NCBI GenBank assembly: GCA_003552485.1 | Contig: PUMX01000174.1 | Span: forward strand, 1-8,683 | From: Candidatus Hydrogenedentota bacterium | GTDB taxonomy: Bacteria > Hydrogenedentota > Hydrogenedentia > Hydrogenedentales > SLHB01 | DNA length: 8,683 nucleotides | Reading direction: 5' to 3' | Shown: one piece after another, positions 1 through 7,036 of the stretch | How the letters are laid out: every line of letters begins with the position of its first letter | Numbering within the stretch: the first letter of the stretch is position 1 | Position numbers and translations under genes: made by a program | The notes under the pieces: generated by a model | The model's database searches: none | What the model was told of the DNA's origin: nothing | What the model saw: the letters and a program-made list of their open reading frames with translations, nothing else

Positions 1-105
1 ACAGATGAGAACGCACGCCGCCGCCACAAACGCGAAGCCGTGCAGCCCTTTCAAGCGCCCACGCCACTGGCGGGCGCCCTCCCCTATCCGGCTTCCTTGG
101 TTCAA
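1..105 (-). CDS. Possible start of a membrane or secreted protein (partial, runs off left edge)
   Basis: An open frame of 35 codons starts with TTG at 105-103, overlapping the rarA stop codon (TTGA overlap), and continues without a stop to the window edge. An AAGG lies just before the TTG. The predicted peptide has an Arg-rich first part (RQWRGRLKG), then a hydrophobic run (GFAFVAAACVLIC) typical of a signal peptide or first membrane segment. A second TTG at codon 18 (LKGLHGF...) would give a more compact signal sequence. No family can be recognised from so few residues. The overlap with rarA would mean translational coupling if real. The frame could also be fortuitous, since it lacks an ATG start. 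Confidence 0.3.
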   Translation of the reverse strand, partial: MNQGSRIGEGARQWRGRLKGLHGFAFVAAACVLIC

Positions 106-1475
106 CCTTGTTCTCCTTGCGGTTCCGGTCCATTCGGACCATGGTCTTTGGCGTCATCTCCGTCGTGCTTCCACAACGATCGTAACCGTGCGCGAAACTC
201 GGCTTCCACGCCGCGATCCACGGGCTGGTAGAACGTTCCCGGCCCCACGCCGTAGTTCTGCGCCGCGAAGCCCTCGGGCGTATCATGAGGATACGCGTAC
301 CCTTCGCCCCGTTCCAACGATTTTGCGCCGCGATAGCTGGCGTCCTGCAAGTGCTTCGGCACGGGTATGGTCGGCGCTTCGCGCACACGTTTCAACGCGG
401 CTTCCACGCCCATGTAAGCCGCGTTGCTCTTCGGCGCACAGGCCACGTAGGTCGCCGCTTGGGCAAGCAGGATGCGCGCCTCGGGCATGCCGATGAATTC
501 GCAGGCCTGCCATGCTGACGTAGCCAACACCAGGGCCATGGGGTCCGCGTTGCCCACATCTTCCGCCGCCGCAATACAAATGCGCCGCGCCACGAAACGC
601 GGATCATCGCCCGCTTCGAGCATAACGGCCATCCAGTATAATGTCGAGTCCGGATCTGTCCCGCGCATGCTCTTGATGAAGGCGGACGCCGCATCGTAGT
701 GGCTATCGCCGGTTCCGTCGTAATGAATCAGCTTACGCTGGATACTCTCCGCCGCGACAGCCCGGCTCACGTGAATTACGCCGTCCTGCGGCGGCGTCGT
801 GAGCAAGGCTACTTCGAGCCCGTTTAACGCGCGCCGGGCGTCGCCTTCGGCATAGGCCGCGAAATGGGCCAGCGCCGCCTCGTCAACACGGATCTCGTAC
901 TGCTCGAACCCAAAATCCGGATGTTCCATGGCGCGTTTGAGCAACGCAACGATGGTGTCTTCCGTCAAAGGTTTGAACTCGAAGATTTGGGACCGGGACA
1001 AGAGCGGCGCGACCACCGCGAAAAACGGATTCTCGGTAGTGGCGCCAATGAGCACGATATTGCCGTTCTCGACGTCAGGCAAGAGCGCGTCCTGCTGCGC
1101 CCGGTTAAAACGGTGGATCTCGTCGATGAAAACTATCGTGCGCCGTTCCTCGTGAATGCGGCGCTGCTTGGCCTCCGCTATGAGTTCGCGGACCTCCTTC
1201 ACGCCGGAAGTCACGGCGTTAAGCGGTTGGAAAGACGCTTTCGTGCGCATCGCGATAATGCGCGCCAACGCCGTCTTGCCGCATCCCGGCGGGCCATACA
1301 GCAACAGGGACGTAATGCGATCGGCCTCAATGGCGCGCCGTAGAATCTTACCGGGACCAAGAATGTGCTCCTGGCCCAAGACCTCGTCCAGCGTGCGCGG
1401 CGCGGTCCGCCGCGCCAGCGGCGCTTCCTTGCGCAGCCGTTCGGCCGCCGAGTCCTCGAATAGATCACCGCTCAT
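102..1475 (-). CDS. rarA: Replication-associated recombination protein A (RarA/MgsA), AAA+ ATPase
   Basis: This cytoplasmic AAA+ ATPase belongs to the RarA/MgsA/WRNIP1 family, clamp-loader relatives that act at stalled replication forks and bind single-stranded DNA and SSB. The 457-residue product shows the Walker A motif GPPGCGKT (61-68), Walker B FIDEIHRF (about 116-123), sensor 1 GATTENP (144-150) and the arginine-finger region LLSRS (158-162). The C-terminal tetramerisation domain follows (RKLIHYDGTGDSHYD onward, about 245-440). The N-terminus MSGDLFEDSAAERLR and length fit the family. I chose the ATG at 1475 because a TAGGA sits 7 to 8 bases before it; an in-frame ATG at 1523 adds 16 residues unlike the family and has no ribosome binding site. 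It is the last complete minus-strand gene, 185 bases after the lyase, so it may have its own promoter, but none is clear. Confidence 0.95.
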   Translation of the reverse strand: MSGDLFEDSAAERLRKEAPLARRTAPRTLDEVLGQEHILGPGKILRRAIEADRITSLLLYGPPGCGKTALARIIAMRTKASFQPLNAVTSGVKEVRELIAEAKQRRIHEERRTIVFIDEIHRFNRAQQDALLPDVENGNIVLIGATTENPFFAVVAPLLSRSQIFEFKPLTEDTIVALLKRAMEHPDFGFEQYEIRVDEAALAHFAAYAEGDARRALNGLEVALLTTPPQDGVIHVSRAVAAESIQRKLIHYDGTGDSHYDAASAFIKSMRGTDPDSTLYWMAVMLEAGDDPRFVARRICIAAAEDVGNADPMALVLATSAWQACEFIGMPEARILLAQAATYVACAPKSNAAYMGVEAALKRVREAPTIPVPKHLQDASYRGAKSLERGEGYAYPHDTPEGFAAQNYGVGPGTFYQPVDRGVEAEFRARLRSLWKHDGDDAKDHGPNGPEPQGEQG

Positions 1476-1632
1476 GATGCAAATCCTACGCCATACACGC
1501 GGCAATGGACAAGCGGCGGCCATGGCGCGAAGACGACCGCGGTTCGGAATGGGGCCAAGCGCGCCTACCTACCCATTGGCTTTGAACCGCCGTCGCCTTT
1601 CGCACGCCCACGCCATGATCTCCGGAAACACT

Positions 1633-1651
1633 CAACGCAGAGTCGGCGTTG
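1633..1651 (-). terminator. Weak hairpin after the lyase gene
   Basis: CAACGC (1633-1638) and GCGTTG (1646-1651) form a perfect 6-bp stem with a 7-base loop. It lies 9 bases past the lyase stop codon on the minus strand. The bases after the stem (AGTGTTTCC) give only a poor U tract, so this may be an inefficient terminator or an mRNA 3'-end protector. No better terminator lies between the lyase and rarA. Confidence 0.3.
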
Positions 1652-1660
1652 GAAAACGAT

Positions 1661-3178
1661 TTACTGGTTCGCAAATCCCGCCATTTTGTGCGTTATGCGA
1701 ATGGCGTCCATGTTATTGATGTAGTCCTCGATGTTCGTGTACCCGTTTCCGTTGCTGTCTCTATTGGCAATGTCCGGGTCATCGGAATCGAGGCCATGCG
1801 CGGCCTCCCACCAGTCCGGGATACCGTTGCGGTTTGTGTCGATCCACTCGGGCATGGTCACGGACTCGAGCTCTGGCAGCCCGCCAACTTCGTCCTGACA
1901 GTCAATGGCGCCTTCGGTCCACCACTCCAGCAACTCGTACTGGGGCTCCTCACCCTTAATCTCGGTGCGGTGATAGTTGATCGCTTCCTTGATGACATTC
2001 TCGTCGTGCTCGTCGCGCAACCACGCGCCGGCCTGCGCCATGACTTCCTCCCACGCCTCGGGCGCGGACAGCGTGGTCACTTCACCGGTCTCGAAAGCCT
2101 CGTGTTGCTCATGATCCTCTCGCGACACGTTGTCACTTGGACGAAGCAGGCCCCACTGATCCTCGACCTCCTCACCCCACTTGTAATTCCCCGCGAAGTA
2201 ACCCTGGGTATAGGGGCTGTGCTCAATGAGCCGCCAATCGGTCAGACAGTAGTTGTTGACGAAGTTGTAAAGCGTAATTGTGTCCTCGTCGTAGTTCGCG
2301 CCTACCCCTTGATAGATTACGTTGTTCCGGAAGTCCACCAGCAAACCATCGGGATCCTCTTCATGGCTCACATAATTGCCGGGCCGGGGCACACGCGCTC
2401 GATTGTTCGCCCACAGGTTGCGCAAGAAGCTGTACCGGGCGCCGTGCCGCCCACGCACCAGCGCGCCATATCCGCGCACGCCCTTGGGGTGAATCGAGTC
2501 CCACAGCGGCTTCTGCAACGCGCTGTTCTGCACCGTGGCGTTGTCCATGCGCGTGACGCCGAGATTGCCATCGACGCCCCACGACGCGGTAATGTGATCC
2601 ACAATGACGTGGTTACCACTGCGGATGCGAAACGTCCACTCATCGACGTCATCCCCATACACGCCGCGCCGGAATCGGATGTGACGAATGATGGCGTCAT
2701 AGGTGCGCACGTCAACTTTGCGGCCGGACACCGTGATGCCGTCGCCCGGGGCGGTTTGGCCCGCGACGGTCAGGTAGGGATGGTTCACCGTAATGCGCGA
2801 TTCGAGTTCGATGGTGCCCGAGACGTCAAAGATAACAATACGCGGCCCCTCGGCCTCCATCGCTTCCCGGAGGGAACCGGGGCCACTGTCGTTGAGGTTC
2901 GTCACGCGGTAAAGCTCGCCGCCGCGCCCGCCGAACGAATACGCGCCAAAACCTTCGGCCCCGGGAAACGCGGGCACGCGCGGGCCATGGGTCGAATACT
3001 CCTCGCTGGGGAGAGGCGTATCATCATCGCTGTGCCACCGCTCCGTTGTTTCGAGCATGCACTCGCGCACGCCCGGATCGCCCCACTCGACCGGAGGAAT
3101 GTCCCCGTGCGCCCCGAACGCGCACAACACTGCAGCACAACTGAAGAATCTTATGAGAAACGCGCAATACTGAGTCAT
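1661..3178 (-). CDS. Secreted pectate-lyase-like (PL1-type) beta-helix protein
   Basis: The 505-residue protein starts with a signal peptide (1-25, hydrophobic core AAVLCAFGAHG). It then shows the entry typical of bacterial PL1-like lyases: AFPGAEGFGAYSFGGRGG (70-87), RVTNLNDSGPGSLREAM (91-107) and GTIEL (121-125), leading into a right-handed beta-helix. VIVDHITASWG (191-201) matches the family vWIDH block, and ARVPR (261-265) matches the RxPR block that carries the catalytic arginine, here probably R262. The enzyme would cleave acidic polysaccharide by beta-elimination outside the cytoplasm; the true substrate is not readable from sequence. The C-terminus (about 446-489, WIDTNRNGIPDWWE and NRDSNGNGYTNIEDYINN) is an Asp/Asn-rich calcium-binding-like tail common in secreted glycoside-active proteins. 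The start at 3178 follows AAGGAGG; the longer frame to 3232 lacks such a site and would bury the signal peptide. Confidence 0.88.
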   Translation of the reverse strand: MTQYCAFLIRFFSCAAVLCAFGAHGDIPPVEWGDPGVRECMLETTERWHSDDDTPLPSEEYSTHGPRVPAFPGAEGFGAYSFGGRGGELYRVTNLNDSGPGSLREAMEAEGPRIVIFDVSGTIELESRITVNHPYLTVAGQTAPGDGITVSGRKVDVRTYDAIIRHIRFRRGVYGDDVDEWTFRIRSGNHVIVDHITASWGVDGNLGVTRMDNATVQNSALQKPLWDSIHPKGVRGYGALVRGRHGARYSFLRNLWANNRARVPRPGNYVSHEEDPDGLLVDFRNNVIYQGVGANYDEDTITLYNFVNNYCLTDWRLIEHSPYTQGYFAGNYKWGEEVEDQWGLLRPSDNVSREDHEQHEAFETGEVTTLSAPEAWEEVMAQAGAWLRDEHDENVIKEAINYHRTEIKGEEPQYELLEWWTEGAIDCQDEVGGLPELESVTMPEWIDTNRNGIPDWWEAAHGLDSDDPDIANRDSNGNGYTNIEDYINNMDAIRITHKMAGFANQ

Positions 3179-3221
3179 AATCCCTCCTTGTACCAAGTTA
3201 GTTTCCATCAATACGCGCGCG

Positions 3222-3238
3222 ATCGAAGCCACTTCGAT
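3222..3238 (-). promoter_or_regulatory. Perfect hairpin/dyad before the lyase gene
   Basis: ATCGAAG (3222-3228) and CTTCGAT (3232-3238) are perfect inverted repeats separated by three bases. The element lies 43 bases upstream of the lyase start and close to the transcription start expected from the TTGACA promoter just upstream. It could be an operator overlapping the start site or a stem-loop at the very 5' end of the mRNA. Confidence 0.45.
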
Positions 3239-3243
3239 GCTCC

Positions 3244-3275
3244 ATTACACTAGCGGCCCCTGAATGCGCTGTCAA
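3244..3275 (-). promoter_or_regulatory. Candidate sigma-70-type promoter of the lyase gene
   Basis: On the minus strand there is a perfect TTGACA -35 box (3275-3270). The -10 box is less certain. TAGTGT (3252-3247) has ideal 17-base spacing but only 3 of 6 matches, while TGTAAT (3249-3244) has 5 of 6 matches but 20-base spacing. It sits between the MATE gene end and the lyase start, supporting separate transcription of the lyase. Confidence 0.4.
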
Positions 3276-3335
3276 AGACGGCGCCAGCGATTCGATTCGC
3301 GCTTCAGACTGGACGCGGTGCGGGCCGCCACGCTA

Positions 3336-4769
3336 TCAGAGCCGGTTTCCTTCCATTCGCGTGGCGGCGGCTTCGCCTTCCTCCGTTCTACGCAGTTGCG
3401 CAAGCCCTTTCTCCCAGGCGCCGAAGGTGAAGACGATCTGAGTGATAAACCAACGGCATATGTGGCTCGTCATGACCGCAAACCAGATATGGTTGGCCGT
3501 CAGCACATCGAGCCAGTCGAATATCTGGAGCAGCCCAAGCATAATGACGATCTGAGACACAAAGGCGATGTACATCGGTATTTTGGTTTCGCCCGCTCCC
3601 TGTAATCCGCCTGTGAGCGCCAAACCCGCGGCGAGAAACATCCCCGAGACGGCGCTGAAACGCAACAATGAAACGCCAAAGCCCACGACGGGTTCGTCCG
3701 CGGCGTCAAACAACCACAACAGGGGTTCGGGAAAGAACCAAAACACCACGCCCAACACCATCCCCCACAGCATGCCCATACCCGCTGCAACATACACGCT
3801 GCGCCGCCCGCGGCTGGCGTCGCCGGCGCCAAGGTTTTGTCCCATCAGCGTGGCCGAGGCTACGCGCAGCCCAAACGAAGCCCATGTCACCAACGAGAAG
3901 ATCTGTGTGTAGCAGATCGTGAACGCGGCCTGCGCCGCCGCGCTATGTTCGAGCGCGCCAATCTTGCGGAAGACTATCACGCCCGCCAGGTTCAGCAGAA
4001 TCGCCTGCACACCGGTGGGACCGCCGATACGCGCAATGCTCTTGATGACCGGCCATTGTGGCGTCAACCGGTAGACGGGCGGCCGCTGAATGATGGTCTT
4101 GCCGCGATAGACCAAGGTAAAGGCGATAATGATGCTCACGGTGGGAGCGAGGGCGGTAGCCAACGCGGCGCCGGGCGTTCCGAGCGCGGGAAACGGCCCG
4201 AGTCCGGTGATTAGGGTCGCGCTCAGTATAATGTTGATGGTGGTGGTCAGTACGCCCAATAGGAGAGGGGTCTTCGCATCGCCCGAGGCCTGAAAAGCGC
4301 TGGTCACAAGCAGGTTAAGAAATAGAGGCGCGGAGCACGTGAACATGATGCGCAGATACGGCAAAGCGTCCGCCTCGACCTCCGGCCGAATGTTCACCAA
4401 CTGCAGCAAGTACGGGGCGGCGAAATACCCCACGGGCGCGATGAAGAATATGATCAAGTAGACGGTGGTGATGAGGGTCTGATAGACCACGTCGCTAAGA
4501 TTAGCGCGGTCTTGCATACCCGAGTAGCGCGAGGCCAGGACCACCATACCCTGAAACAGCGATACGAGCAACAGCATGACGACCAGAAACAGCAGCCACG
4601 CCGCGCCAACTGCAGCGTTACCCTCATGCCCTACGAACTGGCCGACGAGGATGTGGTCCACTACACTATGGAGCCCATCAATCAGCCGCAAGAGCACGGC
4701 GGGCCAGGCCAATTTCCACACCGACCGGACCACATTGCCGCTCACGAGCTCTCTATCAAATGACTTCAT
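3336..4769 (-). CDS. MATE-family multidrug/toxic compound efflux antiporter
   Basis: This is a 477-residue inner-membrane antiporter of the MATE family, which exports cationic drugs or metabolites in exchange for Na+ or H+. The length and twelve hydrophobic segments fit. The N-terminal pattern ELVSGNVVRSVWKLAWPAV (7-25) is the usual entry into helix 1, followed by the VVDHILVGQFVG region (36-47). The two-fold repeat of the family is visible: FQASGDAKTPLLLGVL (159-174) in the first half corresponds to GLQGAGETKIPMYIAF (388-403) in the second. MGQNLGAGD (329-337) matches the loop found early in the second half. The ATG at 4769 has no good ribosome binding site, but it keeps the complete helix-1 entry; a GTG nine codons in is the alternative. 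The C-terminal tail is short and charged. Substrate and coupling ion cannot be told from sequence. Confidence 0.92.
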   Translation of the reverse strand: MKSFDRELVSGNVVRSVWKLAWPAVLLRLIDGLHSVVDHILVGQFVGHEGNAAVGAAWLLFLVVMLLLVSLFQGMVVLASRYSGMQDRANLSDVVYQTLITTVYLIIFFIAPVGYFAAPYLLQLVNIRPEVEADALPYLRIMFTCSAPLFLNLLVTSAFQASGDAKTPLLLGVLTTTINIILSATLITGLGPFPALGTPGAALATALAPTVSIIIAFTLVYRGKTIIQRPPVYRLTPQWPVIKSIARIGGPTGVQAILLNLAGVIVFRKIGALEHSAAAQAAFTICYTQIFSLVTWASFGLRVASATLMGQNLGAGDASRGRRSVYVAAGMGMLWGMVLGVVFWFFPEPLLWLFDAADEPVVGFGVSLLRFSAVSGMFLAAGLALTGGLQGAGETKIPMYIAFVSQIVIMLGLLQIFDWLDVLTANHIWFAVMTSHICRWFITQIVFTFGAWEKGLAQLRRTEEGEAAATRMEGNRL

Positions 4770-4929
4770 ATGCTATTGGCGCTACATAGGCGAAGGGGAA
4801 CGCCGCCAAACGTGCCAGCCATGCCCCGGGGCGTTCCTAACCAAGACGAGAAGACGGCGGGCTCATCGCGAGTCCATATGCAGACTTCACATAGGGGGTT
4901 CCGCGCACACGGTTTGCTTAACAAGATAC

Positions 4930-4977
4930 GGGACATCTCCCCCGTTCGTCGAACCTGCCGGAACGTGGAGATGTCCC
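4930..4977. repeat. Long inverted repeat, REP/MITE-like palindromic element
   Basis: GGGACATCTCC (4930-4940) and GGAGATGTCCC (4967-4977) are perfect 11-bp inverted repeats. Inside them CGTTC (4943-4947 region) and GAACG (4961-4965) extend the stem with a small bulge around a loop of about 13 bases. There is no T tract on either side, so it is not a standard intrinsic terminator. It lies in the 281-base gap between the MATE gene and the porin. Its size and GGGACA...TGTCCC ends resemble dispersed REP-type palindromes mobilised by Y1-family (TnpA-REP) transposases, but no second copy or transposase is in this window. Confidence 0.5.
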
Positions 4978-4991
4978 CCATGTTACGATTG

Positions 4992-5008
4992 CGCCCATTA
5001 TACGGGCG
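4992..5008. repeat. Small hairpin downstream of the porin gene
   Basis: CGCCC (4992-4996) and GGGCG (5004-5008) form a 5-bp stem with a 7-base AT-rich loop, 43 bases past the porin stop codon on the minus strand. There is no U tract. It may help end or protect the porin mRNA together with the larger palindrome just beyond it. Confidence 0.25.
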
Positions 5009-5050
5009 AAGCCATTTACAATCTAAGCTGGCGTCTCCGCCGCCTTGGCG

Positions 5051-6643
5051 CTAGAAGCTGATGCGCGTGTCGAGGTAGAACAAATCCGCGGCGTTTGCGT
5101 GACCGCTTCCCCCGCTGTACTCCAGCCCGTTGCGGTGCGTGAAGTTGCCGTCGCGCAACCCATCGCCGATAAACAGGCGCTCCCAGCCTGCGTTGATATT
5201 CCAGTCCTCAGAATACTGGTAACTCAACAGAAGATGTGAGACCACACCCAACCGGCTGCTCGACGATTGAGTCCAGAACGGCAGGTTGGGCGCGATGGGC
5301 ACACGATAACGGCCAACACGCACATTGCGCGGCCAATCGAAAGTCTCGTTCACGCCGAAGTAGGCAAGCTCCCAGTTGGCAGTGATCTGGTCGGTTGGCT
5401 GTGCGCGCACTCTTGTTCGAATCTGATGGAAATTGCTCATCTCTTTGGTCAGATCCATGAGAAGGCTGTACGAGAAGAACGAATAAACCCGATTGAACGA
5501 GACGCTGGCTTCGGGCCGGTGAAACGGATTGAGCCAATCGGCAAACGAGAGGTTCCGGTTGTCCTCCCCGCTGTAATACGCGCCGCCCAACGCCACACGG
5601 GGCTGCCAAGGCGTCTCTTCAAAGGTGTACCCCACCTCCACATCCATCGCCCAATTATTGTCGAAGCGGGCGCGATTGTCGCCATAGACATCCGTCTGGA
5701 ATCGATGCCCCACACCACCCGCGTACCCGCGTTGAATAGCAAGCTCGAGATCATAATCGAGGGGGCCTGTCTCCCCGTGGGCGCGCAGGCCCAACGTGTG
5801 GAGGTGGGTCGTATCATAGTCATCCACCCCAAACAAATCCTCGAACCATTCCGCAAGGAAGATGAGGTTCGTGTCCGATATCGCGCGGGGATCGCGGATC
5901 CACAGCCAGTAGAGCGCGATATCCAGCGGATCCCAGGCGTGGTAGCGCCCTTCCAGCAGTTGCATGGTAACGTCGCCGTCCTGCTCGGCCATGCCACTGT
6001 CGTGCAACATCGCTATCCAGCCGTCGATATCAAAGGAGTCGCCTTCGTAGGTCAGCCTAAGGGTATCCCAAGACCGGTCGATGATACCGTACCGGCTACT
6101 GACCAAAAATCCTTTGCCATGCTCGAGCGCTTGCCGTCCGATTCGAAGCCGCAACGGCTGCCCGAGGAAGTTTTCGTTTTGAATATAGGCCTCAAAGACA
6201 TTAAGCCGGCGCTCGCCGACGGGCGGATAGTCCTCACCGGATATCCAATCGGTACGAAACTGGTCGCCCCATACGTCGTAGCTCTTCAGCTCGATAAACG
6301 CCATGAGGTCTTCTGAGAAGTGCGCGCTCACATTAAGGCGGGCGCTTTGCTCGAAATAATCACTGTCCGCTCCCCGCCGTTCCCAGCTAAAACGGCTGCG
6401 CGCGCCCCACGGTCCGATTGGGCGTTGCTCGAGGAACTGATCCGGAATGCGAAGCTCCCCAGGCGTCGTCAGCGTTTCCGCCCAGTTATTGCGGAAATAC
6501 CGGCCCCGGATGCGGATTTCCCCGCCGACCTCGACATTCAGCAATTCCGCCATGCTTTCCATAGGAATGAGACCCAAAATCATCACGATAAGGGCCAACC
6601 GACAAAATCTCCCCCACTGCTCAAACACACAACACAATGACAT
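5051..6643 (-). CDS. Outer-membrane porin, alginate-export (AlgE-like) family
   Basis: The 530-residue product has a signal peptide (1-32; hydrophobic LALIVMILGLIPM, likely cleavage after SMA). A body of alternating polar/hydrophobic strands rich in Tyr, Trp and Phe ends in a terminal Phe (LDTRISF), the outer-membrane assembly signal. The opening strands (VEVGGEIRIRGRYFRNNW), the early EQRPIGPWGARSRFSWER segment and RLRIGRQALEHGKGFLVSS (165-183) match the alginate-export porin family, which forms a monomeric beta-barrel for anionic polysaccharides or small substrates. The start at 6643 follows AGGGGGA and directly precedes the signal peptide. The same frame is open to an ATG at 6904, but that extension is Arg-rich, unlike a leader, and spans a candidate promoter. 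Members of this family are often uncharacterised, so the substrate stays open. Confidence 0.85.
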   Translation of the reverse strand: MSLCCVFEQWGRFCRLALIVMILGLIPMESMAELLNVEVGGEIRIRGRYFRNNWAETLTTPGELRIPDQFLEQRPIGPWGARSRFSWERRGADSDYFEQSARLNVSAHFSEDLMAFIELKSYDVWGDQFRTDWISGEDYPPVGERRLNVFEAYIQNENFLGQPLRLRIGRQALEHGKGFLVSSRYGIIDRSWDTLRLTYEGDSFDIDGWIAMLHDSGMAEQDGDVTMQLLEGRYHAWDPLDIALYWLWIRDPRAISDTNLIFLAEWFEDLFGVDDYDTTHLHTLGLRAHGETGPLDYDLELAIQRGYAGGVGHRFQTDVYGDNRARFDNNWAMDVEVGYTFEETPWQPRVALGGAYYSGEDNRNLSFADWLNPFHRPEASVSFNRVYSFFSYSLLMDLTKEMSNFHQIRTRVRAQPTDQITANWELAYFGVNETFDWPRNVRVGRYRVPIAPNLPFWTQSSSSRLGVVSHLLLSYQYSEDWNINAGWERLFIGDGLRDGNFTHRNGLEYSGGSGHANAADLFYLDTRISF

Positions 6644-6791
6644 ACTTCCCCCTAGCTCTTGTGGGCCTCCTTGAAGGCGTCGTCCCCCCGAACGGATGCC
6701 GATACGATGACGCCGAATCGAAACAGAGCGCTGATAGAAACGACGGCGTCCGCTCAGCCTTTGCACACAAACGGAGCGCCATGGCGGCGCT

Positions 6792-6820
6792 ATTGTATTT
6801 ATCGGTAGCCATCCACACAA
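6792..6820 (-). promoter_or_regulatory. Candidate sigma-70-type promoter of the porin gene
   Basis: On the minus strand TTGTGT (6820-6815) and TACAAT (6797-6792, 5 of 6 matches to TATAAT) are separated by exactly 17 bases. The predicted start near 6785 would give a leader of about 140 bases before the porin ATG. The -35 box keeps only the TTG half of the consensus. Confidence 0.4.
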
Positions 6821-6908
6821 GTTAACCGCCCCGGCATGCTGCGCGGCCATCATTCGAGCCTGCAACACATCGCGATGCAAATTGAAACATATGCGCCGGC
6901 TCACGCCT

Positions 6909-6924
6909 TGCCCTCACAAGGGCA
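6909..6924 (+). promoter_or_regulatory. Candidate upstream activator site for the sigma-54 promoter
   Basis: TGCCCT (6909-6914) and AGGGCA (6919-6924) form a perfect 6-bp inverted repeat with a 4-base centre. The centre lies about 84 bases upstream of the transcription start predicted from the -24/-12 promoter, which is where enhancer-binding activators of sigma-54 RNA polymerase usually bind. The activator is not encoded in the window, and a palindrome this short can arise by chance. Confidence 0.35.
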
Positions 6925-6972
6925 TACCTCATAACTACTTGTCATACAGTGTTTTACACAACACCCGCATAC

Positions 6973-6990
6973 TTGGCACACCGGTTGCTT
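6973..6990 (+). promoter_or_regulatory. Sigma-54 (RpoN) -24/-12 promoter of the small heat shock operon
   Basis: TTGGCACACCGGTTGCTT matches the sigma-54 consensus (TGGCACG, four bases, TTGCT) with one mismatch in the -24 block. The invariant GG (6975-6976) and GC (6987-6988) are separated by the required 10 bases. Transcription should begin near 7000, giving a leader of about 74 bases before the first ATG. No comparable sigma-70 promoter is seen nearby. Sigma-54 polymerase needs an ATP-hydrolysing activator, so the operon is probably off until a specific signal arrives. Confidence 0.75.
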
Positions 6991-7016
6991 ACTAGGAGGT
7001 GAAGACGTGAGGAAAC

Positions 7017-7036
7017 ACGCCGACAATCGTCGGCGT
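7017..7036 (+). promoter_or_regulatory. Perfect 8-bp stem-loop in the heat shock operon 5' leader
   Basis: ACGCCGAC (7017-7024) and GTCGGCGT (7029-7036) pair perfectly around an AATC loop. The hairpin begins about 17 bases after the predicted transcription start and ends 23 bases before the AGGAGG of the first gene. It does not cover the ribosome binding site, so it is not a ROSE or fourU thermometer as drawn. It may stabilise the mRNA 5' end or bind a regulator. Confidence 0.5.

Larger units (their letters stand above)
6644..6972. other. Divergent intergenic region between the porin and the heat shock operon
   Basis: No convincing gene lies here. Open frames on both strands show no family features and no ribosome binding sites. 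On the minus strand it holds a candidate porin promoter (6792-6820) and a CGCCATGGCG palindrome (6777-6786) near the expected porin transcription start. Toward the heat shock genes it holds a 6-bp inverted repeat at 6909-6924 and a short GTGT-TTT-ACAC dyad at 6949-6959. It separates two opposite transcription units. Confidence 0.7.

Noticed and set aside
3215..3232. GG-N10-GC spacing on the minus strand before the lyase gene
   Set aside because: Only the invariant dinucleotides fit; the rest of both blocks disagrees with the sigma-54 consensus, and the sequence is explained by the ATCGAAG dyad.
1649..3253. A 534-codon open frame on the plus strand covering the whole lyase gene
   Set aside because: It is an antisense shadow. 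The minus-strand frame has a signal peptide, a strong ribosome binding site and PL1 family blocks, while the plus-strand translation is low-complexity Val/Arg/Ala-rich sequence with no recognisable motif.
4791..4830. Sigma-54-like TGGCACG upstream of the MATE gene on the minus strand
   Set aside because: The -12 block is missing: the bases at the required spacing read GG rather than GC, with no TTGC.
5267..6316. A 349-codon open frame on the plus strand inside the porin gene
   Set aside because: It is antisense to a clear beta-barrel porin with a signal peptide and terminal Phe; no ribosome binding site or family feature supports it.
6644..6904. N-terminal extension of the porin frame by 87 codons
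   Set aside because: It would place an Arg-rich segment before a good signal peptide and cover a candidate promoter; the ATG at 6643 has its own ribosome binding site.
6880..6960. CIRCE or sigma-32 elements before the Hsp20 genes
   Set aside because: There is no TTAGCACTC/GAGTGCTAA repeat, and a TTGAAAC at about 6883 has no CCCCAT-type -10 at a suitable distance.
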